Assembly (NCBI GenBank): GCA_045110515.1
Contig: JBGCGD010000013.1
Location: 35,618-99,617 of the forward strand
Source of the DNA: Granulosicoccus sp045110515
GTDB lineage: Bacteria; Pseudomonadota; Gammaproteobacteria; Granulosicoccales; Granulosicoccaceae
DNA: 64,000 nucleotides
Direction of reading: 5' to 3'
In this document: in pieces, positions 51,259-60,355 of the stretch
Layout: every line of letters starts with the position of its first letter
Position numbering within the stretch: the stretch's first letter is position 1
Translations under genes and position numbers: made by a program
The notes under the pieces: model-generated
Databases searched by the model: none
What the model saw: the letters and a program-made list of their open reading frames with translations, nothing else
Told to the model about the DNA's origin: nothing

Positions 51259-52449
51259 ATGCCACTAAGCCGACTCTCCAGCCGCAGTCGTCGGACGGGA
51301 CTAAAAAAGAAGCGGCCGGCGGCACAGCGAGCAGCGCCTTCGACTCGTCACCAACATCTTTGGGACGCCATTCGATCGACCCGTGAAGAAATCGAACGAT
51401 GGCAGTCAAAGAGCGAATTTGTATTAACGCTCTTTCAACAAACCATACAACCCCGAGAGCAACGTATTTCCGAGTGCATGCAGCGACTCACTGGGACACT
51501 TATTGGGCTGAGAGAAAATCCTGCCAGAACACAGGCAGAACGCTCATTAATCGGACTCTGGATCATTGAAAACTTAACGTCACTCGGCAGCCACCCGTTT
51601 GTATCGAAAACACAGTGGGAGAATTTGTCTCTGCAATTCTCTGATACGTTGGACCATGAAGACCCCATAGACAGTCAACTCATACGCTTGCATCGCACCA
51701 AGGTTGCCACAACCAGTGACACAAACGAATTACCCGGCTCACTTGAAAACATAGAACCCGAATCAGAAAGCTACGATGAAATTATTTTTGATTTTGGGTG
51801 GCACAAGAAAGACACACCAGCCGAAAGTCCCCCACCGGCACAAAAGAACAGCTCTCACCACACCGATGTGCCACCACAACGCCCCCCAACGGAGCCGGCT
51901 ATCGAGCAAGACCCCGAGCTTGACGAGAAAATAAATAGCCTAGAAAACAAGCTATCTGTTGATCGATTATTTAGACAGCTTGCCAAAGTGCTCCACCCTG
52001 ATAGAGAGCAGGACGAAAAGCTGCGAGCTGAGAAACATAAACTGATGAGTCAGTGTCTGGAGGCTCGTCAGAAGAAAGATATCGATACCTTATTGGAGCT
52101 TTACTGCGAACACGTTGGTGAATTTCCGAAGGGCATTACTGATGATAGCCACGAGGAGCTATTAAGCGCTCTGGAGCTTCAACTAAAGCATTTGCAAATT
52201 GAGTTGCGAAGCCTACGCTTTGGCGACGCCCTTCAAACACAGATTGTTGAGCGTTTCTCTGACACGGACAATTCTCGTACTCAGGATAGAGTTTCGTTGC
52301 ACGCAAAAGAACTGGACCAGGTTATTCGAGCTACCGAAGAAACGATTACGCAACTGAAAACCGAAGAAGGTTTAGATCTGGCACTTGAACGTCGACGGGA
52401 TATCGAGCTAGATCGATTGTCCATTAATGAGATGACAGGTTTTCGATGA
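51259..52449 (+). CDS. Protein with a central J-domain-like segment
   Basis: Protein of 396 aa. A basic N-terminus, a Pro-rich middle, and a DnaJ-like segment: LFRQLAKVLHPDREQDEKLRAEKHKLM, with the HPD tripeptide at residues 246-248 between two helices. J domains usually sit near the N-terminus; here one is central, flanked by coiled-coil-like helices (residues about 300-390). It may recruit DnaK to an unknown client. No DnaK gene is nearby. It converges on pqiC with 2 bases between stops. Confidence 0.8.
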   Translation: MPLSRLSSRSRRTGLKKKRPAAQRAAPSTRHQHLWDAIRSTREEIERWQSKSEFVLTLFQQTIQPREQRISECMQRLTGTLIGLRENPARTQAERSLIGLWIIENLTSLGSHPFVSKTQWENLSLQFSDTLDHEDPIDSQLIRLHRTKVATTSDTNELPGSLENIEPESESYDEIIFDFGWHKKDTPAESPPPAQKNSSHHTDVPPQRPPTEPAIEQDPELDEKINSLENKLSVDRLFRQLAKVLHPDREQDEKLRAEKHKLMSQCLEARQKKDIDTLLELYCEHVGEFPKGITDDSHEELLSALELQLKHLQIELRSLRFGDALQTQIVERFSDTDNSRTQDRVSLHAKELDQVIRATEETITQLKTEEGLDLALERRRDIELDRLSINEMTGFR

Positions 52450-52451
52450 GC

Positions 52452-53093
52452 TCAGGCTTTGGTGCTCAATGACTGGATTTGCTCGACGGCTAATCTGGCA
52501 ATGTCATCCACACCACGCGCAACTGCTGCAAAAAACGCCTGATTACTTTCATCGACCGCAGCCAAACTGAGATTGAATGGCACCGCCTTTAACAGGGTTC
52601 GACCATTACCTGATAACAACAAGATTTGACCCACCATTAGAGCCCCGCCACTCGGCTCTCTAAGTAACTTATCAAAAGATACTTCTACCCGAGCAATCGG
52701 TGCGTAGTCACGTGGCCAGGGCTCAATGAGTACCGTTGTATCTGCGTGCGCGCGAAGCCGCTCTGACAATACTCGCGTTAACGCATCATCGGGATCTTCA
52801 GCCCATCGATGCCTATCGTTCTGACTAATGGTGCCATCAAAGTTTAGACTCGCTATTTGTGCATCGCTAGCATATCCGGGTAACGTCACCGGGCTCATAC
52901 CTAACGATTGGATATCCGCCTTCTTTGCTAGTTCGATGGCAGCCGTACCTGGAGCAGGAGAATCCAACAAATAGAGCTTAGGTGGAGGCCCGCTGGCGCA
53001 AGCCGTCAATACAACAATGCAAGCAGCCAGCAAACCGGTTTGTCTTGTCTTCAGTACAGCTAAGCGCCATGTCATGTTTTTGAAAGATGCCAT
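52452..53093 (-). CDS. pqiC: PqiC-type lipoprotein of an intermembrane transport system
   Basis: Protein of 213 aa from the ATG at 53093, with a lipoprotein signal (GLLAACIVVLTACASG, lipobox LTAC) and ABC-type transport auxiliary lipoprotein motifs (KLYLLDSPAPG, FDGTISQNDRHRWAEDPDDAL). In E. coli PqiC forms an outer-membrane ring that docks with PqiB. A longer frame to 53171 overlaps pqiB and is rejected. Last gene of a pqi operon. Confidence 0.92.
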   Translation of the reverse strand: MASFKNMTWRLAVLKTRQTGLLAACIVVLTACASGPPPKLYLLDSPAPGTAAIELAKKADIQSLGMSPVTLPGYASDAQIASLNFDGTISQNDRHRWAEDPDDALTRVLSERLRAHADTTVLIEPWPRDYAPIARVEVSFDKLLREPSGGALMVGQILLLSGNGRTLLKAVPFNLSLAAVDESNQAFFAAVARGVDDIARLAVEQIQSLSTKA

Positions 53094-53097
53094 CGAT

Positions 53098-54795
53098 CTA
53101 GCGCCCGGTAAGTAGTGCATTCGGATTTTCCTCAAGCAATTCTGCAAATGAGGCAATGGATTTAGCCGCAATCCTAAGCTCTCGTGCCGCAGCAGACAAT
53201 TCGATATAAATTTCAGAGTCCGGAGCTAAGCCTTCCAAGACATCATTCGCGTTGTCAGAAGCTGTGGTCAGCGACTTCACCATAGCCGGCAGTGTCTCAG
53301 TTGCCTTGGCAATTGCGGTCATAGAGGTGGAGAGTTGTGCAGGTAGTTGTGCAATGTCAGGGCTTGCTACCAACTGCCGCGTCTCCTGTAACAGCTGCGT
53401 AGCTGCCGTTACCAATGAATCCAGTGGCAGCTCAGATAAGTTCTTAATCAATTCCTCTACATCCGCTGTGACAGCCTCAACGTTAGATGCGATGACGGGC
53501 AAAGATGGATAAGGCTCATTCTCAAAATCAACAGCAACTTTTATATCATCCGGTTTGTTCACAAGCTTAACGATAAGAGTGCCTGTCAATAGATTTCCCG
53601 TGGCAAGCTGTACACGCAATCCACCATCGACCAAGCTCTGTACCGTCTCATACCATTGCGTTTGGCTAATATCTTCCAGCCCTAAGCGACGTGGTTGAAA
53701 CTGCAGTACAACGGTTGCGATACTAGGCCCGGTAGACTCCTTCGGTAAGGCTACAGAAACACTGGCCACCCGCCCGACAACTAGGCCGTTGTACTCTATT
53801 GGTGCATTCGCTCTTAAACCTTTCACCGAGCCTTCGAATTTAGCAATTAATCGATACTGTTGATCATCCTCGCCATCAAACAAACTTTCTCTGGCGTCTC
53901 CTCTAGAGTCAAACAGCTTAAATTTTTTGCCGTTTGATCTTACCGGCGTGGACTGAGTGATTGTCGGCGGGTTTTCAAAGGCGATACCTCCGGTAAACAA
54001 CGCCGCAATAGATTCGACTCGCACCGTCGCGCCATCAGCCCCGATAGAACCTTCTACACCTGATACGCCATAAAAACGTGTATCCGGATAAACGTTCTGA
54101 TGAAACGGTGCTTCGATAAAAATATCAAACAGTACCTGAGTGGCATCTTTTGATAGTCGGCGACGCTCAACACGACCCACTTCTATTTGCCTCAGGAATA
54201 CGGGGGAACCCACGTAGATATAACCTGCTTCATCTGCGTTGAGAGTCAGCCTTAGTCCGGGGGTGCCTCGCGTTGTCAGCGGCGGCTCATCTAGGCCGAC
54301 AAATTCTGATTGCCGTTCACCCGGGACATCGTCCCAATCGACTTCGATATACGAGCCGGATAATAACGTACCCAGCCCCGAAATCTCCGTCGTGTTGATT
54401 CGGGCATTGACAATCCAGAAACGCGTATCGTCATCAAGGTAGGGAGATACCTGAGGATCGAGTCGAACACTGACCACTACGGAGTTGAGATCGTCTGCAA
54501 GTCGAACCGCCTCGACACGCCCCACATCAACATCATTTCGACGAACCCGCGTTTCCCCGGCAATGACACCTCCGGCCTTATCGAATCGTATATCTACTAC
54601 GGGTCCGCGCTCAATGTAGGCCTGCCACAACACCCAGCCGGCAAACAACACAGCCATGAGCGGCAACAGCCAAGCAAAGGAGACTCTCGCTGACAAATAC
54701 GAGGCTCTTTCAACCCTAGATCTGGCAGGTTCAACGCCCTTGTTTGGACCTTGATTCGAATGCGATTCAGAAATACTAGACATGTTTATCGCCAT
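53098..54795 (-). CDS. pqiB: PqiB-type MCE transport protein
   Basis: Protein of 565 aa with one N-terminal helix (FAWLLPLMAVLFAGWVLW) and three MCE/MlaD domains (blocks with IRFDKAGGVIAGETRVR; LTLNADEAGYIYVGSPV; AKFEGSVKGLRANAPIEY), then an amphipathic C-terminal needle (SLTTASDNANDVLEGL). It forms the periplasm-spanning channel for lipid or hydrophobic molecules. Its start overlaps the end of the second PqiA-like gene; an in-frame ATG at 54783 is an alternative. Confidence 0.93.
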   Translation of the reverse strand: MAINMSSISESHSNQGPNKGVEPARSRVERASYLSARVSFAWLLPLMAVLFAGWVLWQAYIERGPVVDIRFDKAGGVIAGETRVRRNDVDVGRVEAVRLADDLNSVVVSVRLDPQVSPYLDDDTRFWIVNARINTTEISGLGTLLSGSYIEVDWDDVPGERQSEFVGLDEPPLTTRGTPGLRLTLNADEAGYIYVGSPVFLRQIEVGRVERRRLSKDATQVLFDIFIEAPFHQNVYPDTRFYGVSGVEGSIGADGATVRVESIAALFTGGIAFENPPTITQSTPVRSNGKKFKLFDSRGDARESLFDGEDDQQYRLIAKFEGSVKGLRANAPIEYNGLVVGRVASVSVALPKESTGPSIATVVLQFQPRRLGLEDISQTQWYETVQSLVDGGLRVQLATGNLLTGTLIVKLVNKPDDIKVAVDFENEPYPSLPVIASNVEAVTADVEELIKNLSELPLDSLVTAATQLLQETRQLVASPDIAQLPAQLSTSMTAIAKATETLPAMVKSLTTASDNANDVLEGLAPDSEIYIELSAAARELRIAAKSIASFAELLEENPNALLTGR

Positions 54796-55417
54796 CCCAT
54801 AGCAATCGGGGATCTAGAGAGCTTGCCGCAAGCATGGTAAACACCACCGAAAGTGCGAAGGCGTTTATGCCTACACCCGGAATGATAGTCAGGATTGCGC
54901 CGAGTTGTATCAAAGCTGCCAATACCGCAACAACGAACACATCGATCATAGACCATCGACCGATTAGCTCTGTCATTCGATGCAAGCTATGACGACTGTG
55001 CAGCGACATCTCCCACTTAAATTGAATGCTTAAGGCCAATAGAGAAATAATTACAAACTTGGCCATGGGAATTACGATACTGGCGAAGAAAATGATGAAT
55101 GCAACGAAATAACTGCCACTATCCGCCAATAAAATGACCCCGCTAAAGATTGTGTCTGAAGTATCTCCAGTAAACGACCGCGTTAGCATGATCGGAAAGA
55201 TGTTGGCTGGTATGTAGGCCAACATTCCCACTATCAAAAACGCCCATGTTCTTTGTAAGCTATGGACACGGCGTGATTTGACAGCGGCTCCACATCGGTG
55301 GCAAGAAGCTTCCATGTCCAAGCTTTGCAGCACACCACAGGCAGTACACGACTTAAGGCCCGAATCCAATGCATTCACGACACAGGGTCCAACTTGTTCC
55401 ACACGGTATCTTTGCAT
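54776..55417 (-). CDS. PqiA-like protein, second half-module
   Basis: Protein of 213 aa with a zinc ribbon (CTACG and CHRCG, about 24-42) and four helices (FLIVGMLAYIPANIFPIML, FVAFIIFFASIVIPMAKFVI, MIDVFVVAVLAALIQLGAIL, INAFALSVVFTMLAA). Each PqiA normally holds two such units; here the second unit is a separate gene. It overlaps the first PqiA-like gene by 43 bases in another frame and pqiB by 8 or 20 bases, so the group is tightly coupled. Confidence 0.9.
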   Translation of the reverse strand: MQRYRVEQVGPCVVNALDSGLKSCTACGVLQSLDMEASCHRCGAAVKSRRVHSLQRTWAFLIVGMLAYIPANIFPIMLTRSFTGDTSDTIFSGVILLADSGSYFVAFIIFFASIVIPMAKFVIISLLALSIQFKWEMSLHSRHSLHRMTELIGRWSMIDVFVVAVLAALIQLGAILTIIPGVGINAFALSVVFTMLAASSLDPRLLWDGDKHV

Positions 55418-56019
55418 AGCGTTAGATTAATAATAACCATGACGCCGACCAACGCCAGCAGCGACCAAAAGGCCAGTCCGGCTTCTAAATTGGCTAATGC
55501 ACTTATTTTTACCAACGACACGACCACCCCCACCATAAAGATATCGGCCATAGCCCAGGGTTCCAGCTGAACCGCCCACCTGAAGGCTACCCGCATCGAG
55601 TAACGAATTTGATGGTCAAAACGGATCCCCCAAAGAACCCATGCAAGCAACAGCAACCGTATTAGTGGAAGTAAAACGATGAACGCTAAGGTGAGCAAGC
55701 CCAAACCCCGCATATCGCTTCCCCAAAGGGCTTCTACTGCATTGAGCACCGATATGGTGCTTTCGATGCCAGAACGTGAGAGCGACAAAAAAGGCAAACA
55801 CAAACTGATGAGCAATAGAACAATACCCGCCAGCACCGCCGCCAGCGTCCGGTCGATGCTCAGCGGTTTACATGTCTGTAGTACATGAGAGCATCTTTCG
55901 CAGCGAGCATACTCCCCCTCCTGCAAACTTTGTTTTGTGTGCAGCAAATCGCAGCCCGGGCAGGCTATTAAATTTTTAGTATTCGGTTGAGTGTTAACAG
56001 ACCCAACTTCAGTTGTCAT
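55375..56019 (-). CDS. pqiA: PqiA-like protein, first half-module
   Basis: Protein of 214 aa from the ATG at 56019, with a zinc ribbon (CPGCD and CERCS) and four helices (LAAVLAGIVLLLISLCLPFLSL, LLTLAFIVLLPLIRLLLLAWV, DIFMVGVVVSLVKISAL, FWSLLALVGVMVIINLTL). Together with the next gene it equals one E. coli PqiA, which is a membrane partner of PqiB. This is the first gene of the operon, divergent from the thioredoxin gene. Confidence 0.9.
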   Translation of the reverse strand: MTTEVGSVNTQPNTKNLIACPGCDLLHTKQSLQEGEYARCERCSHVLQTCKPLSIDRTLAAVLAGIVLLLISLCLPFLSLSRSGIESTISVLNAVEALWGSDMRGLGLLTLAFIVLLPLIRLLLLAWVLWGIRFDHQIRYSMRVAFRWAVQLEPWAMADIFMVGVVVSLVKISALANLEAGLAFWSLLALVGVMVIINLTLCKDTVWNKLDPVS

Positions 56020-56154
56020 GTTCAGAACGTTTCGCTTCAGAGCGGTCAGCCATGCATTGTACTGGACCAATGAGTTAACTGACTGACAGATTCACCAAGA
56101 ACAAAGTTCCAGATGTACAAAATTTGGGCAGTTTGCTGTAGTCTGTATCCTAAT

Positions 56155-56523
56155 ATGCAAATTTACGAATATATAAACCGCATTCGTCGAGGACTTATTT
56201 TGGGCGTTTTATGCCTATTCGTCCCCTTATCGAACCACGCGGCTGAACTGTTGATGATTGAAGAGCCAGGATGCGTGTATTGCGATCGATTTAATCGTGA
56301 GATCGCACCCGCCTACCCAAAAACCAGTGAAGGTCGAAAAGCCCCCCTTCGTCGCATGCAGTTGCATGACCCCTTTCCTGCTGAACTTGCAAACGTTCGG
56401 GCCGCCACGGTAACCCCCACCTTCATTCTGGTAGAAGACGGCCGCGAAATTGATCGACTAGTCGGTTACCCCGGTGATGAGTATTTCTGGTTCTTGCTAG
56501 GCGAAATGCTGGAAAAACTATAA
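56155..56523 (+). CDS. Periplasmic thioredoxin-like protein, SoxW/SoxS type
   Basis: Protein of 122 aa with a signal peptide (GLILGVLCLFVPLSNHAAE) and a thioredoxin fold carrying CVYC in the place of CGPC (EEPGCVYCDRF), a cis-Pro segment VTPTFILVEDG, and GYPGDEYFWFLL. Such proteins accompany Sox or BigR sulfur genes and may reduce persulfides or disulfides in the periplasm. The ATG at 56155 is preferred over 56113. It lies 3 bases before the BigR-type regulator gene and is surely cotranscribed. Confidence 0.88.
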   Translation: MQIYEYINRIRRGLILGVLCLFVPLSNHAAELLMIEEPGCVYCDRFNREIAPAYPKTSEGRKAPLRRMQLHDPFPAELANVRAATVTPTFILVEDGREIDRLVGYPGDEYFWFLLGEMLEKL

Positions 56524-56526
56524 ACC

Positions 56527-56865
56527 ATGGCTCTGCCCAAAGTCGCATCTGGCATGAAGCCAGAGGACATGCATATTCTTGTCGAGCAAGCGCGCAAAGC
56601 TAGCGAGCTGCTAAAGGCGTTGTCGCACGAATCGCGGCTGATGATTTTATGTGTTCTCACAGAGCGTGAAATGACCGTATCCGAGATTGAGGACATCATG
56701 CGCCTGCCACAAGCTACGGTTTCACAGCAACTCGCCAGATTACGATTAGACAAACTCGTAACAACACGACGCGACGGACGCTTAGTTTTCTATCGCATTG
56801 CTGACACGGAAGTCAGCTCAGTTGTGAAGTCACTTTACGAAGTGTTTTGTTACAACAACGATTAA
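56527..56865 (+). CDS. bigR: BigR/SqrR-type ArsR-family persulfide sensor
   Basis: ArsR/SmtB-fold repressor of 112 aa. Winged helix with LLKALSHESRLMILCVL and PQATVSQQLARLRLDKLVTTRRDGRLVFYRI. It has exactly two cysteines at Cys42 (ILCVL) and Cys108 (EVFCY), the pair that in BigR of Xylella (Cys42/Cys108) and SqrR of Rhodobacter (Cys41/Cys107) forms a disulfide or polysulfide bridge and releases DNA when sulfane sulfur rises. No classical metal-site Cys is needed. Its likely targets are the thioredoxin gene with which it is transcribed, and possibly the Blh and YeeE/YedE genes at 59008-60797. Confidence 0.92.
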   Translation: MALPKVASGMKPEDMHILVEQARKASELLKALSHESRLMILCVLTEREMTVSEIEDIMRLPQATVSQQLARLRLDKLVTTRRDGRLVFYRIADTEVSSVVKSLYEVFCYNND

Positions 56866-56879
56866 TAAGCCAATAAAGG

Positions 56880-56906
56880 TCCGACCGGTGCTTTGTACCG
56901 GTCGGA
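56880..56906. terminator. Bidirectional hairpin after bigR
   Basis: T-CCGACCGGT (56880-56889) and ACCGGTCGG-A (56897-56906) form a perfect 10-bp stem with a 7-base loop, between the stop of bigR (+) and the end of the DUF533 gene (-). Confidence 0.78.
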
Positions 56907-56924
56907 GAAAGAGTTATAAACGCA

Positions 56925-57692
56925 TTAGCTGTAGATGGTGGGCACACCCATCTTCTGATGAATGGCATTGCACTGCTCTTCACTCATACCAATGCCTTTA
57001 CGCAAGCTGTCTAGGTATACAGCTTCTTCACGAGAATCTAGGTTAATACCAAGCAGTGACATCATATACACCTGCATTTCGGCACCGCGGGGGATGGAGC
57101 GAATAAACGCGTCAGCATCTAGTGGAGATCTCATTTCCGCTAAGACGAAATCTCGCTCTGCTTCACTGACATCATCACCCAGGTTCGCAACGATCTTTTG
57201 CTGTTCTTCGGTATCGATGTCTCCATCGGACTTAGCCGCATTCACCATCGCTTGAATAAGGATGCGAGCTTGGTCTTCTTGAGCAGGCTCAGGTTCTGGG
57301 ATGGATTTGCCTTGCAAAGCTCCATTGAGTAAATCACCGAGGCTTCCACCAACGGGAGGCTGAACATCGGCGCGTGGATCCAAGTTGGATGTTTGTGAGT
57401 TTGAAGCACCGCCGGAAATACTTTCGAGAAGGCCACCAAGACCACCTGCCATACCGCCGCCTGCACCACCACCCAAGAGAGCACCTAAGTCTCCTAGACC
57501 ACCTGATGAACCCGACATTGAACTACCGCCCGGAGCTTGCTGCTGGCCACCCCCTAAGGCGCCCCCCAAAAGTCCACCTAAACCACCCAGACCACCGCCG
57601 GAACCTCCGCCGCGTTTGTTCATTAATCCGCCAACACCTTTAGCAACGGCGATACCTACAGCAATGCGACCTAACGTACCAACAAGACTCAT
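56925..57692 (-). CDS. DUF533 / TerB-like membrane-associated protein
   Basis: Protein of 255 aa from the ATG at 57692, preceded by GGAGAA. The N-terminus (LGRIAVGIAVAKGVGG) is hydrophobic, followed by a long Gly-rich low-complexity stretch, and from about residue 160 a TerB-type helical domain (ILIQAMVNAAKSDGDIDTEEQQ, FIRSIPRGAEMQVYMMSL). E. coli YebE is of this type; the role is unknown. It is one of two TerB-fold genes in the window and is unrelated to the tellurite operon. Confidence 0.88.
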   Translation of the reverse strand: MSLVGTLGRIAVGIAVAKGVGGLMNKRGGGSGGGLGGLGGLLGGALGGGQQQAPGGSSMSGSSGGLGDLGALLGGGAGGGMAGGLGGLLESISGGASNSQTSNLDPRADVQPPVGGSLGDLLNGALQGKSIPEPEPAQEDQARILIQAMVNAAKSDGDIDTEEQQKIVANLGDDVSEAERDFVLAEMRSPLDADAFIRSIPRGAEMQVYMMSLLGINLDSREEAVYLDSLRKGIGMSEEQCNAIHQKMGVPTIYS

Positions 57693-57788
57693 TTTATTCT
57701 CCAACACAATTAAATTTTTGCACCGCAACACAAGCGCGTTACCATGCAGTGTACCCGAATCAACGTAAGGCACTATCGCCTGGATTCA

Positions 57789-59003
57789 ATGACAACAGCA
57801 CCTATCACCTTAACGAACAAACAAGCCAGACACCTTTGGCTTCGCCTGCAAAGTATGTCCACGCCTCCTTGCGGCAAACGAGACAGTGCCGCTTTTGCCA
57901 AATGCGTGGAATCACTTGGCATGGTGCAATTGGACTCCATTGGCATTGTCAGCCGAGCACATCACCACATCCTTTGGAGTAGACAGTCCGCCTATCGATC
58001 AACAGCTTACGATACGTTACTACAAAAAAATCGCGACGTTTTTGAACACTTCAGCCATGACGCCGTAATACTACCCATGTCCACCTACCCTTATTGGCAA
58101 CGCCAACATCACAGGCGTTCAACGCAGTACAGCAATGCTGTTTGGGGAAAAGAGATGGCCGACAGAAAAACCAGAACAAAGATTATCGACCATATCGCTA
58201 AACACGGTCCAGTATGTTCTAGAGACTTTACAAAGGTTAACTCCAAACCCGCTAATCGATCTGCCCATGCCTGGGCTCGTCCGGCGCATAAACTCGCCCT
58301 AGACTTTTTGTGGCTGGAAGGAACGCTTAGCGTATCTCATCGTAAAAACTTCACTAAATTTTACGATCTCACCGAGCGCGTCATACCTTTGGAACACCGG
58401 GAAAAAACTCTTTCGGAGCGCGATCAAATCAATTGGCTATGCGAAAGCGCCATAAAGAAACTCGGTTTTGCGAGCGCCACAGAGATTCAAAAGTTTTGGG
58501 AAGCCTGCACACTAAGCGAAGTACAAGCGTGGTTAAAAAAACCCAGCATTAAACTTAGGCAGGTTCAGTACTTAGATGCCAAAGGACAAACCATCGATGC
58601 GTATGCAGTCGCCGAAATAGAAGACGAACTCGGCGATACTCGCAACCCAAGCTCAAGAGTACGGATAGTTAGCCCGTTTGATCCAATAGTTAGAGATAGA
58701 GCCAGAGTCAAACGTCTTTTTAATTACGACTACCGTATAGAAATTTATACGCCGAAAGATAAAAGAAAGTATGGCTACTATGTCTATCCTATCGTTGAAG
58801 CCGATCGCTTTATTGGGCGAATTGAAGTCCGCGCTAACCGTAAGAGCGACACATTGGACACACACGCCTGGTGGTTAGAAGAAACAGTAAAACCCACGTC
58901 AGCCAGAATTGAAAAGCTGGGTAAAGAGCTGGGGCGATTAAGTAAGTTGGCGGAAGTCAGCAATACCGGACCTATACCCGAAGTTTCTAAAACGCTCACC
59001 TAA
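57789..59003 (+). CDS. YcaQ-like winged-helix DNA glycosylase family protein
   Basis: Protein of 404 aa. Signatures of the YcaQ/AlkX family: MVQLDSIGIVSRAHHHILWSR, FEHFSHDAVILPMSTYPYW, RIVSPFDPIVRDRARVKRLF, YGYYVYPIVEADRFIGRIEV. YcaQ of E. coli excises interstrand crosslink adducts. The catalytic Gln-x-Asp segment corresponds to QLDSIG. It lies between the two parts of the sulfur module but need not belong to it. The ATG at 57789 is preferred to 57744. It converges on the dioxygenase gene. Confidence 0.9.
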   Translation: MTTAPITLTNKQARHLWLRLQSMSTPPCGKRDSAAFAKCVESLGMVQLDSIGIVSRAHHHILWSRQSAYRSTAYDTLLQKNRDVFEHFSHDAVILPMSTYPYWQRQHHRRSTQYSNAVWGKEMADRKTRTKIIDHIAKHGPVCSRDFTKVNSKPANRSAHAWARPAHKLALDFLWLEGTLSVSHRKNFTKFYDLTERVIPLEHREKTLSERDQINWLCESAIKKLGFASATEIQKFWEACTLSEVQAWLKKPSIKLRQVQYLDAKGQTIDAYAVAEIEDELGDTRNPSSRVRIVSPFDPIVRDRARVKRLFNYDYRIEIYTPKDKRKYGYYVYPIVEADRFIGRIEVRANRKSDTLDTHAWWLEETVKPTSARIEKLGKELGRLSKLAEVSNTGPIPEVSKTLT

Positions 59004-59007
59004 GCAC

Positions 59008-59892
59008 TTATAGAAGGTTTACCGGCACCTTTAAATATTGCTTACCGTCTTCATCAGCTTCGGGAAGCTTTCCGGCTCGCATATTAACCTGTAGCGCTGG
59101 AATAATAAGAGAAGGCATCGATAATGTCTTGTCACGCTCTTCTCGTAACGTAACAAACTCATCTACGCTTTTTCCGAATCCAACATGGATATTATGCTGC
59201 TTTTCTTCAGCGACGGTTGTCTCCCACGCTATGTCGCGTCCGTTGGGGCCGTAGTCATGACAAATAAACAGGCGGGTATCGTCTGGCAGCGCTAATACTT
59301 TTTGAATGGAGTAATACAAAGCACGCGCATCACCACCTGGGAAATCAGCCCGCGCTGTCCCACCGTCCGGCATAAACAACGTGTCACCAACAAAGGCAGC
59401 ATCGCCAATGACATGTGTCATACAGGCAGGAGTATGACCCGGCGTATGCATGACGCGTACTTTCAGATTACCAATGTTATAGGTGTCTTCATCATTAAAC
59501 AGACGATCGAACTGACTGCCGTCACGCTCGAATTCTGTTCCTTCATTAAAGACTTTGCCGAAGACATCTTGTACTTCAATGATCTGCTTACCAATGCCTA
59601 TCTGACCACACCCTAACTGCTTTTGAATATACGGCGCGGCGGACAGATGATCGGCGTGAACGTGAGTCTCGATAAGCCATTCAAGCGTTAAAGAATGCTC
59701 TTTAATATGCGCTATTAATTCATCCGCAGATTCATAACTCATGCGGCCGGCCGAGTAATCAAAATCGAGAACGGAGTCTATAACGGCACAGGAAGAAGAC
59801 TGAGGGTCTTTGACAATGTAGCTTACCGTATTGCTTCGCTTGTCGAAAAAGCCCTGCACCTGAGGATTTTGAATAGTGGTGTCTGTAGCCAT
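59008..59892 (-). CDS. blh: Blh-type metallo-beta-lactamase-fold persulfide dioxygenase
   Basis: Protein of 294 aa with MBL metal motifs: THVHADHLSAAP (HxHxDH at 77-82), MHTPGHTPACMTHV, AFVGDTLFMPDGGTAR, and FICHDYGPNGR. The layout matches the BigR-operon Blh enzymes, which oxidise glutathione persulfide to sulfite and detoxify sulfide-derived sulfur. It is downstream of two YeeE/YedE genes on the same strand (26 bases after the nearer one) and probably in their operon. Confidence 0.92.
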   Translation of the reverse strand: MATDTTIQNPQVQGFFDKRSNTVSYIVKDPQSSSCAVIDSVLDFDYSAGRMSYESADELIAHIKEHSLTLEWLIETHVHADHLSAAPYIQKQLGCGQIGIGKQIIEVQDVFGKVFNEGTEFERDGSQFDRLFNDEDTYNIGNLKVRVMHTPGHTPACMTHVIGDAAFVGDTLFMPDGGTARADFPGGDARALYYSIQKVLALPDDTRLFICHDYGPNGRDIAWETTVAEEKQHNIHVGFGKSVDEFVTLREERDKTLSMPSLIIPALQVNMRAGKLPEADEDGKQYLKVPVNLL

Positions 59893-59917
59893 AGTCTGCG
59901 CCGATTGATCTTTTAAA

Positions 59918-60355
59918 TTAGGTTAATCGTTTTTTAAAGACAGTTGCAAGCGACATTCCTATCAGCATAGCGACCAGAAACACCAAAGTGCCGGGGGCAA
60001 AGGCCGATAGCGCTGTCCACGCAGGCCCCGGACAGTAACCGCCGACGCCCCACCCTAGGCCGAAGAAAACAGCGCCAATTATTAGGGGCTTATCGATATC
60101 CTGCCTGGTAGGAAGCTGAAAACTTGGAAGCAATACAGGGTTAGCTTGCTTGGACACAAGCCTAAAGCCGACCAGGGTTACCACCACAGCACCACCCATA
60201 ACGAACGCAAGACTCGGATCCCAATGGCCGAATATGTCCAGGAAATTGAGCACTTTTGCAGGGTTAGCCATTCCCGAGATGATTAGCCCGACACCAAAAA
60301 GCAGTCCCGCTAACCAGGCAACCAGACCTATAACCAACGTATTTTTAAAGGACAT
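59918..60355 (-). CDS. YeeE/YedE (DUF6691) family transporter subunit A
   Basis: Membrane protein of 145 aa with four helices. It carries the family motifs MANPAKVLNFLDIFGHWDPSLAF and GLGWGVGGYCPGPAWTALSA, with a Cys in the second. These small proteins are paired halves of a YeeE/TsuA-like sulfur-compound transporter, beside BigR-type regulons. Overlaps the partner gene by 11 bases. Confidence 0.9.
   Translation of the reverse strand: MSFKNTLVIGLVAWLAGLLFGVGLIISGMANPAKVLNFLDIFGHWDPSLAFVMGGAVVVTLVGFRLVSKQANPVLLPSFQLPTRQDIDKPLIIGAVFFGLGWGVGGYCPGPAWTALSAFAPGTLVFLVAMLIGMSLATVFKKRLT

Noticed and set aside
56149..56175. AT-rich near-palindrome in front of the thioredoxin gene as a BigR box
   Set aside because: Only short ATAT-type arms match; not specific enough to call an operator.
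57374..57768. Pro-rich plus-strand open frames opposite the DUF533 gene
   Set aside because: Complement of a Gly-rich coding stretch; no start signal or homology.
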